A stretch of DNA of 57,336 nucleotides from Salegentibacter sp. 24 (GCF_004362395.1 NZ_SNWE01000026.1:1-57336), one strand, 5' to 3'. Positions 20,412-29,889 are shown, counted from the first letter of the stretch. A program made the numbers and translations. Notes: generated from the sequence alone by a model not told the origin.

Positions 20412-22055
20412 TTACTCTCCCAAAAATGGGTATCTGTAATCTTTAGCGGGTACAAAGGTTTCTTTGATGAGTCTCACTGAGGCCCATCTAAGAAGGTTCA
20501 TTTTAGAACCAGCCTTATCGTTAGTACCACTGGAGCGGGCACCACCAAAGGGTTGTTGTCCCACTACAGCTCCTGTAGGTTTATCATTTATATAGAAGTT
20601 ACCTGCAGCGTTCTGGAGTACATCAGTCGCTACTGCAGCCATATAACGATCTCCAGAGAAAACTCCTCCTGTAAGTCCGTAAATACTGGTATTATCTACA
20701 GTCTTAAGAAGATCTCTCCATTTTTCTTCGCTGTAATTTTTATCGTCATACACGTAAATTGTTACCACAGGCCCGAATAATTCGGTTTCCATAGTCGTGT
20801 AATGAGGATCTGAGGTTAAAATAACGGTGGGTTCGATAAAGTAACCTTTAGACTTGTCATAATTTCCTCCAATGACAACTTCGGCATCTTTATCCTTTTT
20901 AGCCCTGTCAATATAACCGGCAAGTTTATCGAAAGCCCCTTCGTGGATCACTGCATTGATAAAATTGGTCATATCCTCAGGAGATCCCATTTTAAAGGAG
21001 TCTAAATCGGTTTGTACAAATTCCTTGATCTCGGGCCAAAGGCTTTTGGGAAGATAAACCCTGGAAGCCGCACTACATTTTTGTCCCTGGTATTCAAAGG
21101 CGCCACGTGAAATTGCCGTAGCTACTTCTTTAGGGTTGGAAGTTGGGTGGGCAACGATGAAGTCCTTACCTCCTGTTTCCCCGACAATTCTTGGATAGGT
21201 TTTGTATTTATTGATATTGGCACCAATTTTACCCCAAATTCCTTTAAATACGTTTGTACTTCCGGTAAAATGGATTCCGGCAAAATCAGGGCTGTCCAGT
21301 ACCGTGTTGGTGATCATTTCAGGATCTCCCATCACCATATTGATTACCCCATCAGGTAAACCAGCTTCTTTAAAAACTTCCATAATTACCTGTGCAGAAA
21401 AGATCTGGCTGTCACTGGGTTTCCAAACGGCAACATTACCCATAAGGGCAGCACTGGAAGGAAGGTTACCAGAAATCGCGGTAAAGTTAAATGGCGTAAT
21501 TGCGTATACGAAACCTTCTAATGGCCGGTACTCAACGCGGTTCCAGTTTCCATCTGAAGATTCTGGCTGCTCATTGTACATATCTGACATATATTCTACG
21601 TTAAAACGCAGAAAGTCACATAGCTCACAAGCTGAATCAATTTCTGCCTGGTATATGTTTTTAGACTGCCCGATCATCGTGGCAGCATTTATTCTGGATC
21701 GGTATGGACCTGCAATAAGATCGGCTGCCTTTAAAAAAACCGCAGCGCGTTGTTCCCATTCCAGTTTAGCCCATTTTTCCCTGGCTTTTAAGGCTTCATC
21801 GATTGCCTGGGTGACATGTTTTTTCTTTGCAAGATGATAAGTTCCTACTTTATGCTGGTGATCGTGAGGAGGACGAATATCTGCTGTATCACCGGTTTTT
21901 ATCTCCTGAGATCCAATATAAAGAGGTACTTCCATATTGGAGTTATATAAATCTTTATAAGTGAGTAAAACTTCTTCCCTTTCCGGAGTTCCCGGCGCAT
22001 AAGATTTTACTGGCTCGTTAACCGCCTGTGGAACGTGAAAAAATCCTTTTCCCAT
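20412..22055 (-). CDS. pruA: L-glutamate gamma-semialdehyde dehydrogenase (P5C dehydrogenase)
   Basis: Oxidises glutamate-5-semialdehyde (from 1-pyrroline-5-carboxylate) to glutamate with NAD+, the second step of proline breakdown, in the cytoplasm. The 547-residue length fits the stand-alone bacterial enzyme. The aldehyde dehydrogenase active site is complete: catalytic Cys327 in GQKCSAASR, general-base Glu293 in VGETGGKDF, and the NAD-binding ITPFNFTAISGN segment near 186-197. No proline dehydrogenase (putA/prodh) gene is adjacent. It is transcribed alone, divergently from the NRDE gene, with its own terminator. A TACCTTTA box at 22097-22104 (minus strand) may be its promoter. Confidence 0.97.
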   Translation of the reverse strand: MGKGFFHVPQAVNEPVKSYAPGTPEREEVLLTYKDLYNSNMEVPLYIGSQEIKTGDTADIRPPHDHQHKVGTYHLAKKKHVTQAIDEALKAREKWAKLEWEQRAAVFLKAADLIAGPYRSRINAATMIGQSKNIYQAEIDSACELCDFLRFNVEYMSDMYNEQPESSDGNWNRVEYRPLEGFVYAITPFNFTAISGNLPSSAALMGNVAVWKPSDSQIFSAQVIMEVFKEAGLPDGVINMVMGDPEMITNTVLDSPDFAGIHFTGSTNVFKGIWGKIGANINKYKTYPRIVGETGGKDFIVAHPTSNPKEVATAISRGAFEYQGQKCSAASRVYLPKSLWPEIKEFVQTDLDSFKMGSPEDMTNFINAVIHEGAFDKLAGYIDRAKKDKDAEVVIGGNYDKSKGYFIEPTVILTSDPHYTTMETELFGPVVTIYVYDDKNYSEEKWRDLLKTVDNTSIYGLTGGVFSGDRYMAAVATDVLQNAAGNFYINDKPTGAVVGQQPFGGARSSGTNDKAGSKMNLLRWASVRLIKETFVPAKDYRYPFLGE

Positions 22056-22096
22056 AGTTATTCTGTATTTTTTTGGTTTTTAAATTATTGCGAGCA

Positions 22097-22104
22097 TAAA
22101 GGTA
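22097..22104 (-). promoter_or_regulatory. Possible pruA -7 box
   Basis: TACCTTTA on the minus strand, 7 of 8 to the Bacteroidota TAnnTTTG consensus, about 42 bp upstream of the pruA ATG. No clear TTTG -33 element was found. Confidence 0.35.
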
Positions 22105-22157
22105 AAAAAATTAGGCTATTTTGAATCCTTTTGAAAGCGCATTCACTAAAGCTTAAC

Positions 22158-22165
22158 TATTTTTG
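22158..22165 (+). promoter_or_regulatory. Probable -7 box for NRDE gene
   Basis: TATTTTTG is a full match to TAnnTTTG, 30 bp before the ATG at 22196. Confidence 0.5.
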
Positions 22166-22195
22166 TAAATTCAGCCTTATTATTAAGAAAATTTT

Positions 22196-22918
22196 ATGTG
22201 CACCATAAGTCTCACGCCTGTTCTGGGGAATTCCAATGGATTTATATTAACATCTAACCGGGATGAGGCCAGTCAAAGACAAACCTTTCCGCCTGATTTT
22301 AAACTCGTAAATGGCACCAGACTGCTTTTTCCCGAAGATGCAGTGGCCGGGGGAAGCTGGATCGGGCTTAGTGAAAAGAAAAGGGTTTTATGCTTGATGA
22401 ATGGGGGTTTTATAGCTCACAAACGCAGGGAAAATTACCGTAAAAGTAGGGGTGTTGTTTTAAAAGACTGGCTGGTGGCCGATACTATCAAAAGCGAAAT
22501 TGAAAATTATAATCTGGATAATATTGAACCCTTCACTCTTATTATCGCAGACTGGTCATCCGGTTTATTTTTTGCCGAATTTGTCTGGGACGGGGAAGTA
22601 AAGCACTTTAAGGAATTACCACCTGAGCCCCACATCTGGTCTTCATCTCCTTTATATACCTCGGCGATGAAAAAGTTGCGGGAAAAATGGTTTTCTGAGT
22701 TAAAGCATAAAAAAAGTCTTTCCGCTGAAAATTTATGGGAATTTCATCATAAGGCTGGACAAGGGGATAAGGAGGTCGATTTAATTATCGATCGTGGGTT
22801 TTTAAAGACCAAAAGTATTTCCCAGGTGGAATTCTTAGCCGGTAAATTAAAATTTATATATGAGGATCTTGAGAAAGGTAAAATCACCCGGACCGAATTC
22901 CCGGCTTCCTTAATTTAA
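22196..22918 (+). CDS. NRDE/TANGO2-family protein
   Basis: 240 residues beginning MCTISLTPV, with the family-defining N-terminal Cys2 and the NRDE motif at SNRDEAS (residues 21-27), followed by conserved GGSWIGLS and LMNGG blocks. TANGO2/NRDE proteins are Ntn-hydrolase-like in layout. Roles proposed for the family include haem or lipid handling, but none is settled for bacteria. No signal peptide or membrane segment is seen. The 3' end overlaps the convergent apaG gene by 9 bp (22910-22918). The function remains unassigned; the family assignment is strong. Confidence 0.88.
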   Translation: MCTISLTPVLGNSNGFILTSNRDEASQRQTFPPDFKLVNGTRLLFPEDAVAGGSWIGLSEKKRVLCLMNGGFIAHKRRENYRKSRGVVLKDWLVADTIKSEIENYNLDNIEPFTLIIADWSSGLFFAEFVWDGEVKHFKELPPEPHIWSSSPLYTSAMKKLREKWFSELKHKKSLSAENLWEFHHKAGQGDKEVDLIIDRGFLKTKSISQVEFLAGKLKFIYEDLEKGKITRTEFPASLI

Positions 22919-23296
22919 GGCAAAAGGAGCGCTTAATTTAAAAGTAGGAATTTTGACTCTGAACTTTCGGGTAGAGCTAAAACTAACCATATTGTAATAA
23001 CCGCTCATAGAACCAAAAGGTGAACTTAACAAACAGCCGCTTTGGTAGTTATGTGATTCCCCGGGTTTTAAAACCGGCTTCTGACCAATTACCCCTTCCC
23101 CCTGTACAATTTCAGTATGGTTTAAAGCATCCTTGATTTTCCAAAAACGGGAGGTTAACTGCACGGAATCGTTGCTTTGGTTCTCTATGGTGATATAGTA
23201 AGAGAAGGCAAAACGAGAGCCCAGGTGCTTTAGGAAAGTACCTTCAAAATTGGTTTTTACCGAAATTTTTATGCCTCGAGTAACTTGTTGAATCAT
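22910..23296 (-). CDS. apaG: ApaG domain protein
   Basis: 128 residues, the usual length for ApaG. It has the beta-sandwich hallmarks FSYYITIENQS, LTSRFWKI, VQGEGVIGQKPVLKPGE and the SPFGSMSGYY block near residue 92-101. ApaG is named from its place in the E. coli apaH operon. Effects on Co2+/Mg2+ resistance are reported, and the fold also occurs in F-box proteins; the molecular role is unclear. It is the last gene of a minus-strand operon, starting 3 bp after the DUF3667 stop. It overlaps the NRDE gene tail to tail, leaving no room for an intrinsic terminator. Confidence 0.93.
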   Translation of the reverse strand: MIQQVTRGIKISVKTNFEGTFLKHLGSRFAFSYYITIENQSNDSVQLTSRFWKIKDALNHTEIVQGEGVIGQKPVLKPGESHNYQSGCLLSSPFGSMSGYYNMVSFSSTRKFRVKIPTFKLSAPFALN

Positions 23297-23299
23297 ATA

Positions 23300-24379
23300 T
23301 TAGTAAATGGCGAAAGACGCTAAAATAGAAATTATTGCAGCGACTCCTGCTAAAATAAAAAATATAAAGTTTAAGAGTATAAACTTTACAATCGTTTTAA
23401 CACGTCGCTGTGCGTAAAATCCTCGTAATGCTTTGTACAAATAAAAGGCGAATAAAAAAATAAAAGCGGTAAAGGCCCAGTTTCCCGGAAGTATATAATC
23501 CAGCAATAGTGCCAGGCCCAGGAGAATAAAAAAGGTGGTTTGCACGTGAAAAGTAAAAATCAAATGCTCCATATAATTAAATGGTCTTCTTAAGTAAAGC
23601 AACCAGATAAATAATGCGAATACCGGTAAATAGAAAAAGATAATAAAAGGTAGTTTATTGATGAAATAATTTAAAAATATCCCAGGATTTTCTTTTAAGG
23701 TATTCCAGTCTACCGCCTTTTTATAGAGCCAGTGGTTATAAGCGCTTTGGCGATGAGATAGGCTGTCCATTGCAGTCTCGGCATTTTTGATGGTGGTTTC
23801 CTTGTAAAACCTTGAATAAATATTGAATTTTTTACTCCCGGCATCCAGGTAACTCATCGTGTCAAGTTCCTGGGTAGGAACGTAGAATTCACGGTAAGAG
23901 CGCTTTGCGCTTAGCTGTTGATTTATGATCAAAGAATCAAGGTTGATTTCCCCGCCGCCCGGGCCTTGCAAAACATTTGGCTGGACCAGGCTATCCTGGT
24001 TTAAGGCCTCGATGGCCTCTTCATCTACTATGGGTTCTACGTTTTCAAATGAATTTCCGAAGCCCCAGATTATAAAGAATATAATGGAGGCGCTTAAATA
24101 AAACTTAAACGGGTTGGCATACCGCATTCTTTTCCCCTGGATATAATCTTTGGAAATTTTGCCTGGTGCAAAGAGCAATACCCTCAGGGTACGATGGAAC
24201 CTGGAATCATATGCGAAAATTCCTGAGAAAAATTCTGAAAAGAAATCGTCGAACTTTAATTTTTTTACGCTGTTGAGTTGCCCGCAGCTGGGACAGTATG
24301 CATCACTTTTATCCAGCGGAAACTCACAGTTCAGGCATTTTGTGCCCCTGTATTTGAGATCAAATCTACTGCCTGCCAT
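23300..24379 (-). CDS. DUF3667 membrane protein with zinc ribbon
   Basis: 359 residues. A cytosolic N-terminal zinc ribbon has two CxxC pairs (Cys15/18 and Cys29/32: CLNC, CPSC). A conserved block with DSRFHRTLRVLLFAPGK and the YIQGKRMRYANPFKFY signature of DUF3667 follows, then a hydrophobic segment near 100-110. Next is a charged soluble part (about 115-225) and four or five C-terminal membrane segments (about 240-355). The family is widespread in Bacteroidota and has no defined function. It sits 24 bp after the T9SS plug gene and 3 bp before apaG, so it is probably co-transcribed with both. Confidence 0.85.
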   Translation of the reverse strand: MAGSRFDLKYRGTKCLNCEFPLDKSDAYCPSCGQLNSVKKLKFDDFFSEFFSGIFAYDSRFHRTLRVLLFAPGKISKDYIQGKRMRYANPFKFYLSASIIFFIIWGFGNSFENVEPIVDEEAIEALNQDSLVQPNVLQGPGGGEINLDSLIINQQLSAKRSYREFYVPTQELDTMSYLDAGSKKFNIYSRFYKETTIKNAETAMDSLSHRQSAYNHWLYKKAVDWNTLKENPGIFLNYFINKLPFIIFFYLPVFALFIWLLYLRRPFNYMEHLIFTFHVQTTFFILLGLALLLDYILPGNWAFTAFIFLFAFYLYKALRGFYAQRRVKTIVKFILLNFIFFILAGVAAIISILASFAIY

Positions 24380-24403
24380 TTGTATAAGGAGTTGGTTAGC
24401 CTT

Positions 24404-25657
24404 TTAGTTAGTGATCGTGGTGGAATTTGCGGTTCCAAAGCCAATTAATCGGTCATACCTGGCGCCAATAGCCCTGTAATAAACCAAAACATCGTAGGAG
24501 TTTTCGGTTTCGTCAAAATTTCCGCTGAAGAAACCTTCATCGATGGTTCCGTCAGGACGTTTGAGTACATACTTGTAATTATAGTATCCCTGTTTGAAAA
24601 GCCTTGCGCCTTCATAAAGATCAGAGGCCTCATTATAGTTAAGTTTTGTCGTTTCATCTAATGCGAAATTATTGAAGGTACCATAAATATGTACTTCCCC
24701 GCCGTTTAACTGGGAATAATTAAATAGTTTGAAATGTACCCAGACATATTCGGCTTCTATTGTGGGGTTCTGCGCAGATAAACTGTTTATTAGAAATTTC
24801 CCGTTTATATCAGGATTGTAGGTATAGGGCTGGTTTGCGCGGGTTGGATCCGGAAATAGGTAGTGATGATACAGATCTGTAAGAGAAACCGAGCTAATGT
24901 CTACGGTGGTGGCCCTGAGTTCTTTATTGTCGAACTGCAGATACTCGTTGCCCCCCCAAAATGCGGCCTCAGAATCATAACGGTAGATTAATTCATTAGC
25001 AATGGTATACTGGGGCTGAAGATTTTTAATGGCGGTTCTTAGATTTTGGTTTTGCATAACCAGGACCTTCACGGTTTTGTTGGGGTTTTTAAGCAATAGA
25101 TCGGGCGAATCCACGGTAAAGTTCACGACTTGCTTTTCATCGATATACTCCAGGTCCCTGGAACGTCTTATATTGATCTTTACCTGGGCAATATTTTCGT
25201 AAACCATAAATTTTCTGGAGAAAACCAGTTCTTCATTTCCATTGAAGATATTAATCATATAGTTCCCGCTAACTTTAAAACCACCGGTATCCTCGTTTGG
25301 GATCTGAAGCTCATAATGGGAAAAAGGCTGAAGGGTATTGTAAGAATTTTTGTAATTAAAGAGCCTGATGTCATCAAAACCAATCAGAAATTCAGATTTT
25401 ACAAGCTTAGTAGGGGTCCAGTCGTAATTATAATGTTCTATGGTATAATAGTAATCGGCCTCGTCACCAATAATATCATCAAATTTTAAAATTAAAGGCT
25501 CGCCTAATTGTAAAACAGGATTCACGTTGGTGTTTTGGGAAACTCCGGAGAGCTGAATGCTTCTGATATAATTCGGGGGACGTTTTTCCTTTGCAACCTG
25601 AGCTGCCAGTTTAATTGATAAAATTGATAGCAGGAAGATTAAAAAATAGTGTTTCAT
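24404..25657 (-). CDS. Type IX secretion system plug protein (DUF5103)
   Basis: 417 residues with a Sec signal peptide (MKHYFLIFLLSILSIKLAAQ). The body matches the DUF5103/T9SS_plug family: IRSIQLSGVS near the start, EHYNYDWTPT, GFDDIRLFNYKNSYNTLQPF, SGNYMINIFNG, and a C-terminal YNYKYVL plus YYRAIGARYDRLIGFG. In the Flavobacterium T9SS translocon the Plug protein closes the periplasmic side of the SprA channel, so this is a secretion component acting in the periplasm or outer membrane. It is the first gene of an operon with DUF3667 and apaG. A TACATTTG box 17-24 bp upstream of the ATG probably drives it. It fits the T9SS cargo at 1-20105. Confidence 0.9.
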   Translation of the reverse strand: MKHYFLIFLLSILSIKLAAQVAKEKRPPNYIRSIQLSGVSQNTNVNPVLQLGEPLILKFDDIIGDEADYYYTIEHYNYDWTPTKLVKSEFLIGFDDIRLFNYKNSYNTLQPFSHYELQIPNEDTGGFKVSGNYMINIFNGNEELVFSRKFMVYENIAQVKINIRRSRDLEYIDEKQVVNFTVDSPDLLLKNPNKTVKVLVMQNQNLRTAIKNLQPQYTIANELIYRYDSEAAFWGGNEYLQFDNKELRATTVDISSVSLTDLYHHYLFPDPTRANQPYTYNPDINGKFLINSLSAQNPTIEAEYVWVHFKLFNYSQLNGGEVHIYGTFNNFALDETTKLNYNEASDLYEGARLFKQGYYNYKYVLKRPDGTIDEGFFSGNFDETENSYDVLVYYRAIGARYDRLIGFGTANSTTITN

Positions 25658-25673
25658 TGAAATAAATTATATA

Positions 25674-25681
25674 CAAATGTA
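25674..25681 (-). promoter_or_regulatory. Probable -7 box for plug operon
   Basis: TACATTTG on the minus strand is a full match to TAnnTTTG. A TTG about 18 bp upstream can serve as -33 element. Confidence 0.5.
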
Positions 25682-25778
25682 ATTACAAATCTTATTCCGC
25701 AATTTTTAACATTTCATTTTAACAGTTTTAGATGCTTAAAAATGTTTGATTTGTTGGGAGAAGTGCGGTTAAAATTCA

Positions 25779-25786
25779 TAAATTTG
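25779..25786 (+). promoter_or_regulatory. Probable -7 box for nqr operon
   Basis: TAAATTTG matches TAnnTTTG, 40 bp before the nqrA ATG. A TTG at 25754-25756 with a 22-bp spacer could be the -33 element. Confidence 0.5.
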
Positions 25787-25825
25787 CACGACTCAAAACA
25801 AAAAAATTAACATACACTCCATCCT

Positions 25826-27169
25826 ATGTCAAAAGACATTCGAATTAAAAGAGGATTATCTCTAAAATTAGAAGGGGAGGCGGAAAAGGAGCTGGTAAAG
25901 GCTCCAAGGTCTAAAACCTACGCAATCAAACCGCCGGATTTTCACGCATTGGTACCTAAAATGGTCATAAAAGAAGGAGCTAAAGTCCTTGCCGGTGATG
26001 AACTTTTCTTTTCAAAATACACTGATGAATTACGTTTTACCAGCCCTGTAAGTGGCACCCTTAAGATGATTAAGCGCGGTGAAAAACGTAAAATCATGGA
26101 AGTGATTATAGAGGCCGATCCAGAAGATGCTTACAAAGATTTTGGTAAAATGGACGCCGCTGGTGCTGAAGCAGAAGCGGTTAAGCAACGCATTTTAGAA
26201 AGTGGTTGTGGTGCCTTTATCAACCAGCGACCTTACGACATTGTAGCTGATCCTAAAGATACGCCAAAAGCGATCTTTATTTCTGCGGTAAGTACGGCGC
26301 CTCTTGCTCCGGACTGGGGTTTTATTCTAAAGGAAAAGCAGGCTGCTTTCCAGGAAGGAATAAATGCACTTAAAAAGCTTACTCCCGGAGAAGTACACCT
26401 GTCAGTAGATGCGAGCTCCGCACAATACCTAAAGGATATTAAAGGAGTTGAGCTTCATCATGTAAAGGGACCACACCCTGCTGGAAATGTTGGTGTTCAA
26501 ATCCATAAGATTGATCCTATAAACCAGGGAGATCGCGTTTGGACAGTAAACCCTGAGGATGTGACCATTATTGGTAATCTTTTCCTTACCGGGAATTATA
26601 TAGCCGACAAAACCGTTGCGGTAACAGGAAGTGAGGCTAAGGATCGCAAGTATTTCTCAACTAAGATTGGAGCGGAGATCGCAGATCTTGTCCATAAAGT
26701 GGATGATGATGTTCGAATCGTCTCCGGAAATGTGCTTACGGGGCTTAAGGTCGCCTACGACCAGCACGTAAGTTTCTTTTCCAACGAAGTAACCCTTCTT
26801 CCGGAAGGGAATAACTATAGAGCCTTTGGTTGGTTGCCATTTACTTATAATAATATTCACTCCAACTCAAGAACTTCCTTGTCCTTCTTATTTCCAAACA
26901 GGAAATTTAAACCTACTACCAATTTAAACGGTGAAGAGCGAGCCCTTGTGGTTACCGGTGAGATGGAAGAGGTTTTACCTATGGATATCTACCCAATGCA
27001 GCTGATTAAAGCCTGTATGGCCGGTGATATTGAGAAGATGGAGAATCTAGGGATCTATGAAGTAGCTCCAGAAGATTTTGCTTTGGTAGAATATGTGAAT
27101 ACATCTAAAATTGAAATTCAGGATGTTATTCGCCTTGGTTTGGATTTAATGATTACTGAAGTAGGTTAA
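25826..27169 (+). CDS. nqrA: Na+-translocating NADH:quinone reductase subunit A
   Basis: 447 residues, the usual NqrA length. It begins MSKDIRIKRGLSLKLEGEA, a typical NqrA start, with the biotinyl-like barrel region (VLAGDELFF, TSPVSGTLKMIKRGEKR) in the first 100 residues. NqrA is a peripheral cytoplasmic subunit of the six-subunit pump that oxidises NADH, reduces quinone and exports Na+. It is first in the operon nqrABCDEF with a 14-bp gap to nqrB. There are no flavin or Fe-S ligands of its own. Confidence 0.97.
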   Translation: MSKDIRIKRGLSLKLEGEAEKELVKAPRSKTYAIKPPDFHALVPKMVIKEGAKVLAGDELFFSKYTDELRFTSPVSGTLKMIKRGEKRKIMEVIIEADPEDAYKDFGKMDAAGAEAEAVKQRILESGCGAFINQRPYDIVADPKDTPKAIFISAVSTAPLAPDWGFILKEKQAAFQEGINALKKLTPGEVHLSVDASSAQYLKDIKGVELHHVKGPHPAGNVGVQIHKIDPINQGDRVWTVNPEDVTIIGNLFLTGNYIADKTVAVTGSEAKDRKYFSTKIGAEIADLVHKVDDDVRIVSGNVLTGLKVAYDQHVSFFSNEVTLLPEGNNYRAFGWLPFTYNNIHSNSRTSLSFLFPNRKFKPTTNLNGEERALVVTGEMEEVLPMDIYPMQLIKACMAGDIEKMENLGIYEVAPEDFALVEYVNTSKIEIQDVIRLGLDLMITEVG

Positions 27170-27183
27170 AAAGCAGTAGAATT

Positions 27184-28365
27184 ATGGAATGGATTAGACA
27201 AAGATTAGATAAAATAAAAGAGCCCTTTGCACCGGGGAAAAAATTTGAAAAGTATGCCCCTGCGGTAAACGCTATAGATACTTTCTTATTTACTCCGAAT
27301 CACACCACGCAAAAAGGAGCTCATATTCGTGACGCGGTAGATTTAAAGCGTACGATGATCACAGTAGTACTGGCCCTTATTCCGGCTTTGATTTTTGGAA
27401 TGTGGAATACCGGGTACCAGTATTTTGTTCAACTGGGTGAAGCTTTTACCTTTTGGGATGCTATTGGTCACGGAGCCTTGAAGATTATCCCTATGATCGT
27501 GGTTTCTTACGCGGTCGGATTGGGGATTGAATTTGCTTTTGCGATCTTCAGGGGACACGAGGTAAATGAAGGCTACCTGGTGACAGGATTGCTGATACCG
27601 ATGATCATGCCGGTTGGTCTTCCACTTTGGATGCTTGCTTTATCGGTAGTATTTGCAGTGCTTGTTGGAAAAGAAGCTTTTGGGGGTACGGGAATGAATA
27701 TTCTAAACCCCGCGCTTACAGCAAGGGCATTTGCGTTTTTTGCCTATCCTACCTATATGTCCGGAAACCAGGTTTGGGTTAGTGAAGCAAGTAATGTCGA
27801 TGCGATTTCCGGGGAGACAATTCTTGGTTCACTGGCAGCAGGAGAATCTGTAGACTACAGTTCTATGAATATGTTCTTTGGAGTTATTCCCGGATCTATA
27901 GCAGAAACCTCTACACTATTTATTCTCCTTGGAGCTTTACTTTTGGTACTGACCAAGGTTGGAAGCTGGAGGATCATGCTTAGTGCATTTATGGGTGCAG
28001 CAGCAATGGCACTTATTTTTAACGCTTTACCTGCAATGGGACTGACCGGGAACGCACTGACCAATTTTGAATGGTATCGTCACCTTATTGTTGGTGGTCT
28101 TGCTTTTGGAATTGTATTTATGGCGACGGATCCCGTTTCTGCATCGCAAACCATGAAAGGAAAATGGATCTACGGATTTCTAATAGGTTTCTTTTCAATT
28201 ATGATCAGGGTGTTTAACCCGGCTTATCCTGAAGGGGTAATGCTTGCGATCTTGCTTATGAACGTATTTGCGCCAACCATCGATCACTACGTGATCCAGG
28301 CTAATATTAAGCGTAGAAAGAAAAGAATTAAATCCGCACCTACCCAGGTGAAAACAGCAGTTTAG
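27184..28365 (+). CDS. nqrB: Na+-translocating NADH:quinone reductase subunit B
   Basis: 393 residues with about ten membrane segments, the main ion-pumping subunit. A soluble N-terminus (to about 55) carries AIDTFLFTP. GTGMNILNPALTARAFAFFAYP near 178-200 is the family signature. The covalent FMN attachment Thr is Thr212 in DAISGETILG; the usual consensus has Ala just before the Thr, here Glu. The FMN is added by ApbE, encoded downstream at 32504. It lies 14 bp after nqrA and 2 bp before nqrC. Confidence 0.97.
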   Translation: MEWIRQRLDKIKEPFAPGKKFEKYAPAVNAIDTFLFTPNHTTQKGAHIRDAVDLKRTMITVVLALIPALIFGMWNTGYQYFVQLGEAFTFWDAIGHGALKIIPMIVVSYAVGLGIEFAFAIFRGHEVNEGYLVTGLLIPMIMPVGLPLWMLALSVVFAVLVGKEAFGGTGMNILNPALTARAFAFFAYPTYMSGNQVWVSEASNVDAISGETILGSLAAGESVDYSSMNMFFGVIPGSIAETSTLFILLGALLLVLTKVGSWRIMLSAFMGAAAMALIFNALPAMGLTGNALTNFEWYRHLIVGGLAFGIVFMATDPVSASQTMKGKWIYGFLIGFFSIMIRVFNPAYPEGVMLAILLMNVFAPTIDHYVIQANIKRRKKRIKSAPTQVKTAV

Positions 28366-28367
28366 TT

Positions 28368-29111
28368 ATGGAAGAGAAATCAGTAAATAAAACAAATAGT
28401 AACGGGTATACGTTTCTTTTTGCGGTGATTTTGGTGTTAGTGGTAGCTTCAGTATTGGCATTTACCGCGACCTCACTTCAGCCTATTCAAAGAGAGAACA
28501 TGCGCCAGGAGAAAATGCAGAGTATTCTTGCCACCATCGGGGTAGAAACCGACAGGGCGGGCGCTCAGGAACTTTATAGCAAGTATATTTCTAAAGAAAT
28601 CACCCTTAACGAAAACGGCGAGGTGGTGGAAAGCAGGAATGCCTTTGATGTGGACCTGGCTAAAGAACTTAAAAAACCCGTAGAAGATCAGGTGTTCCCA
28701 TTATATATAGCCGATTATGATGGTGAGAAGTATTACATAGTTCCGCTTCGTGGAAACGGTTTATGGAATGCTATTTTTGGGTATATCTCCCTGAAAGATG
28801 ATATTAACACCATTAAGGGGGCTACATTTGGTCACCTGGGAGAAACGCCAGGACTTGGTGCAGAGATCACTAAAAACTGGTTTAGAAAAAGATTTGAAGA
28901 AGAAAAAATCTTTGATAGTAATGGTAATTTGGTAGGAGTATCTGTTGTAAAAGGAGATATAGATCCTTCTGACAAAGACGATAATAAGGTAGATGCAATT
29001 TCAGGAGCTACAATTACCGGAGACGGGGTTTCTGATATGATTTCTGAAAGACTTAAACGTTATCTGCCTTACTTCGAAAAGCAAACGGAAATTAAAGTTG
29101 CAACAAAGTAA
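28368..29111 (+). CDS. nqrC: Na+-translocating NADH:quinone reductase subunit C
   Basis: 247 residues with a single N-terminal membrane helix (about 12-32, [18 protein letters not shown]) and a periplasmic FMN domain. The flavinylation motif [10 protein letters not shown] is intact, with FMN on Thr215. [12 protein letters not shown] and [17 protein letters not shown] are conserved blocks of the family. It begins 2 bp after nqrB and ends 2 bp before nqrD, so translation is probably coupled. Confidence 0.97.
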   Translation: MEEKSVNKTNSNGYTFLFAVILVLVVASVLAFTATSLQPIQRENMRQEKMQSILATIGVETDRAGAQELYSKYISKEITLNENGEVVESRNAFDVDLAKELKKPVEDQVFPLYIADYDGEKYYIVPLRGNGLWNAIFGYISLKDDINTIKGATFGHLGETPGLGAEITKNWFRKRFEEEKIFDSNGNLVGVSVVKGDIDPSDKDDNKVDAISGATITGDGVSDMISERLKRYLPYFEKQTEIKVATK

Positions 29112-29113
29112 TT

Positions 29114-29860
29114 ATGGCTACAGAGAAAAATAATATTTCACAAGAGAAAGAAGCCAAAAAGAAAGAGATGATCCTTTTTCTATCTAGTTCAGAAGAAAAA
29201 GAACATTTCCTTTCTAAAGGCAATAGAAAATTATTGTCAGATCCCCTGAACGATAATAACCCGATCACCGTACAGGTACTGGGGATATGTTCGGCTCTGG
29301 CAATTACCGTACAGTTGGAACCGGCCATTGTAATGGCTCTGGCCGTTACAGCGGTTATGGCTTTTAGTAATATGATCATTTCGATGATGCGTAACCTGAT
29401 TCCAAGTAGAATCAGGATTATCGTTCAACTGGTGGTGGTTGCTTCCCTGGTGGTTTTAGTGGACCAGATCCTTAAAGCTTATGCCTATGATGTAAGTAAA
29501 CAGCTTTCGGTATTTATTGGACTGATTATTACCAACTGTATTGTAATGGGACGTTTAGAGGCCTTTGCACTTGGCAACGGGGTCTATAAATCTTTCCTGG
29601 ATGGAATTGGTAATGCGGCCGGTTATGGTTTAATTCTTATCATCGTGGCATTTTTCCGTGAGCTTTTGGGTTCCGGAAAATTATTCGGATTTGAAGTCTT
29701 GGGACATCAGGGTGCCACTTTGGCGGAGTCTACAGGCTTGTATGCCCTGGGCTATGTAAATAACGGTTTGATGTTACTCTCCCCGATGGCGCTGATTGTA
29801 GTTGGTTTGCTTATTTGGGTGCAACGTGCCAGGAACCGTAAACTGATCGAAGAGAACTAA
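29114..29860 (+). CDS. nqrD: Na+-translocating NADH:quinone reductase subunit D
   Basis: 248 residues, an integral membrane subunit with about six helices that holds an intramembrane Fe-S centre together with NqrE. The conserved core starts at [25 protein letters not shown] (about residue 40); the Cys in GICSAL and the later ITNCIVMGR are conserved ligand-type positions. The first 35-40 residues form a charged extension not found in the roughly 210-residue Vibrio subunit. An internal ATG at codon 19 is a possible alternative start, but the ATG at 29114, 2 bp after nqrC, has the better coupling. Confidence 0.96.
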   Translation: MATEKNNISQEKEAKKKEMILFLSSSEEKEHFLSKGNRKLLSDPLNDNNPITVQVLGICSALAITVQLEPAIVMALAVTAVMAFSNMIISMMRNLIPSRIRIIVQLVVVASLVVLVDQILKAYAYDVSKQLSVFIGLIITNCIVMGRLEAFALGNGVYKSFLDGIGNAAGYGLILIIVAFFRELLGSGKLFGFEVLGHQGATLAESTGLYALGYVNNGLMLLSPMALIVVGLLIWVQRARNRKLIEEN

Positions 29861-29889
29861 AAGCACAACAGCTTAAATAAAATTAAATT

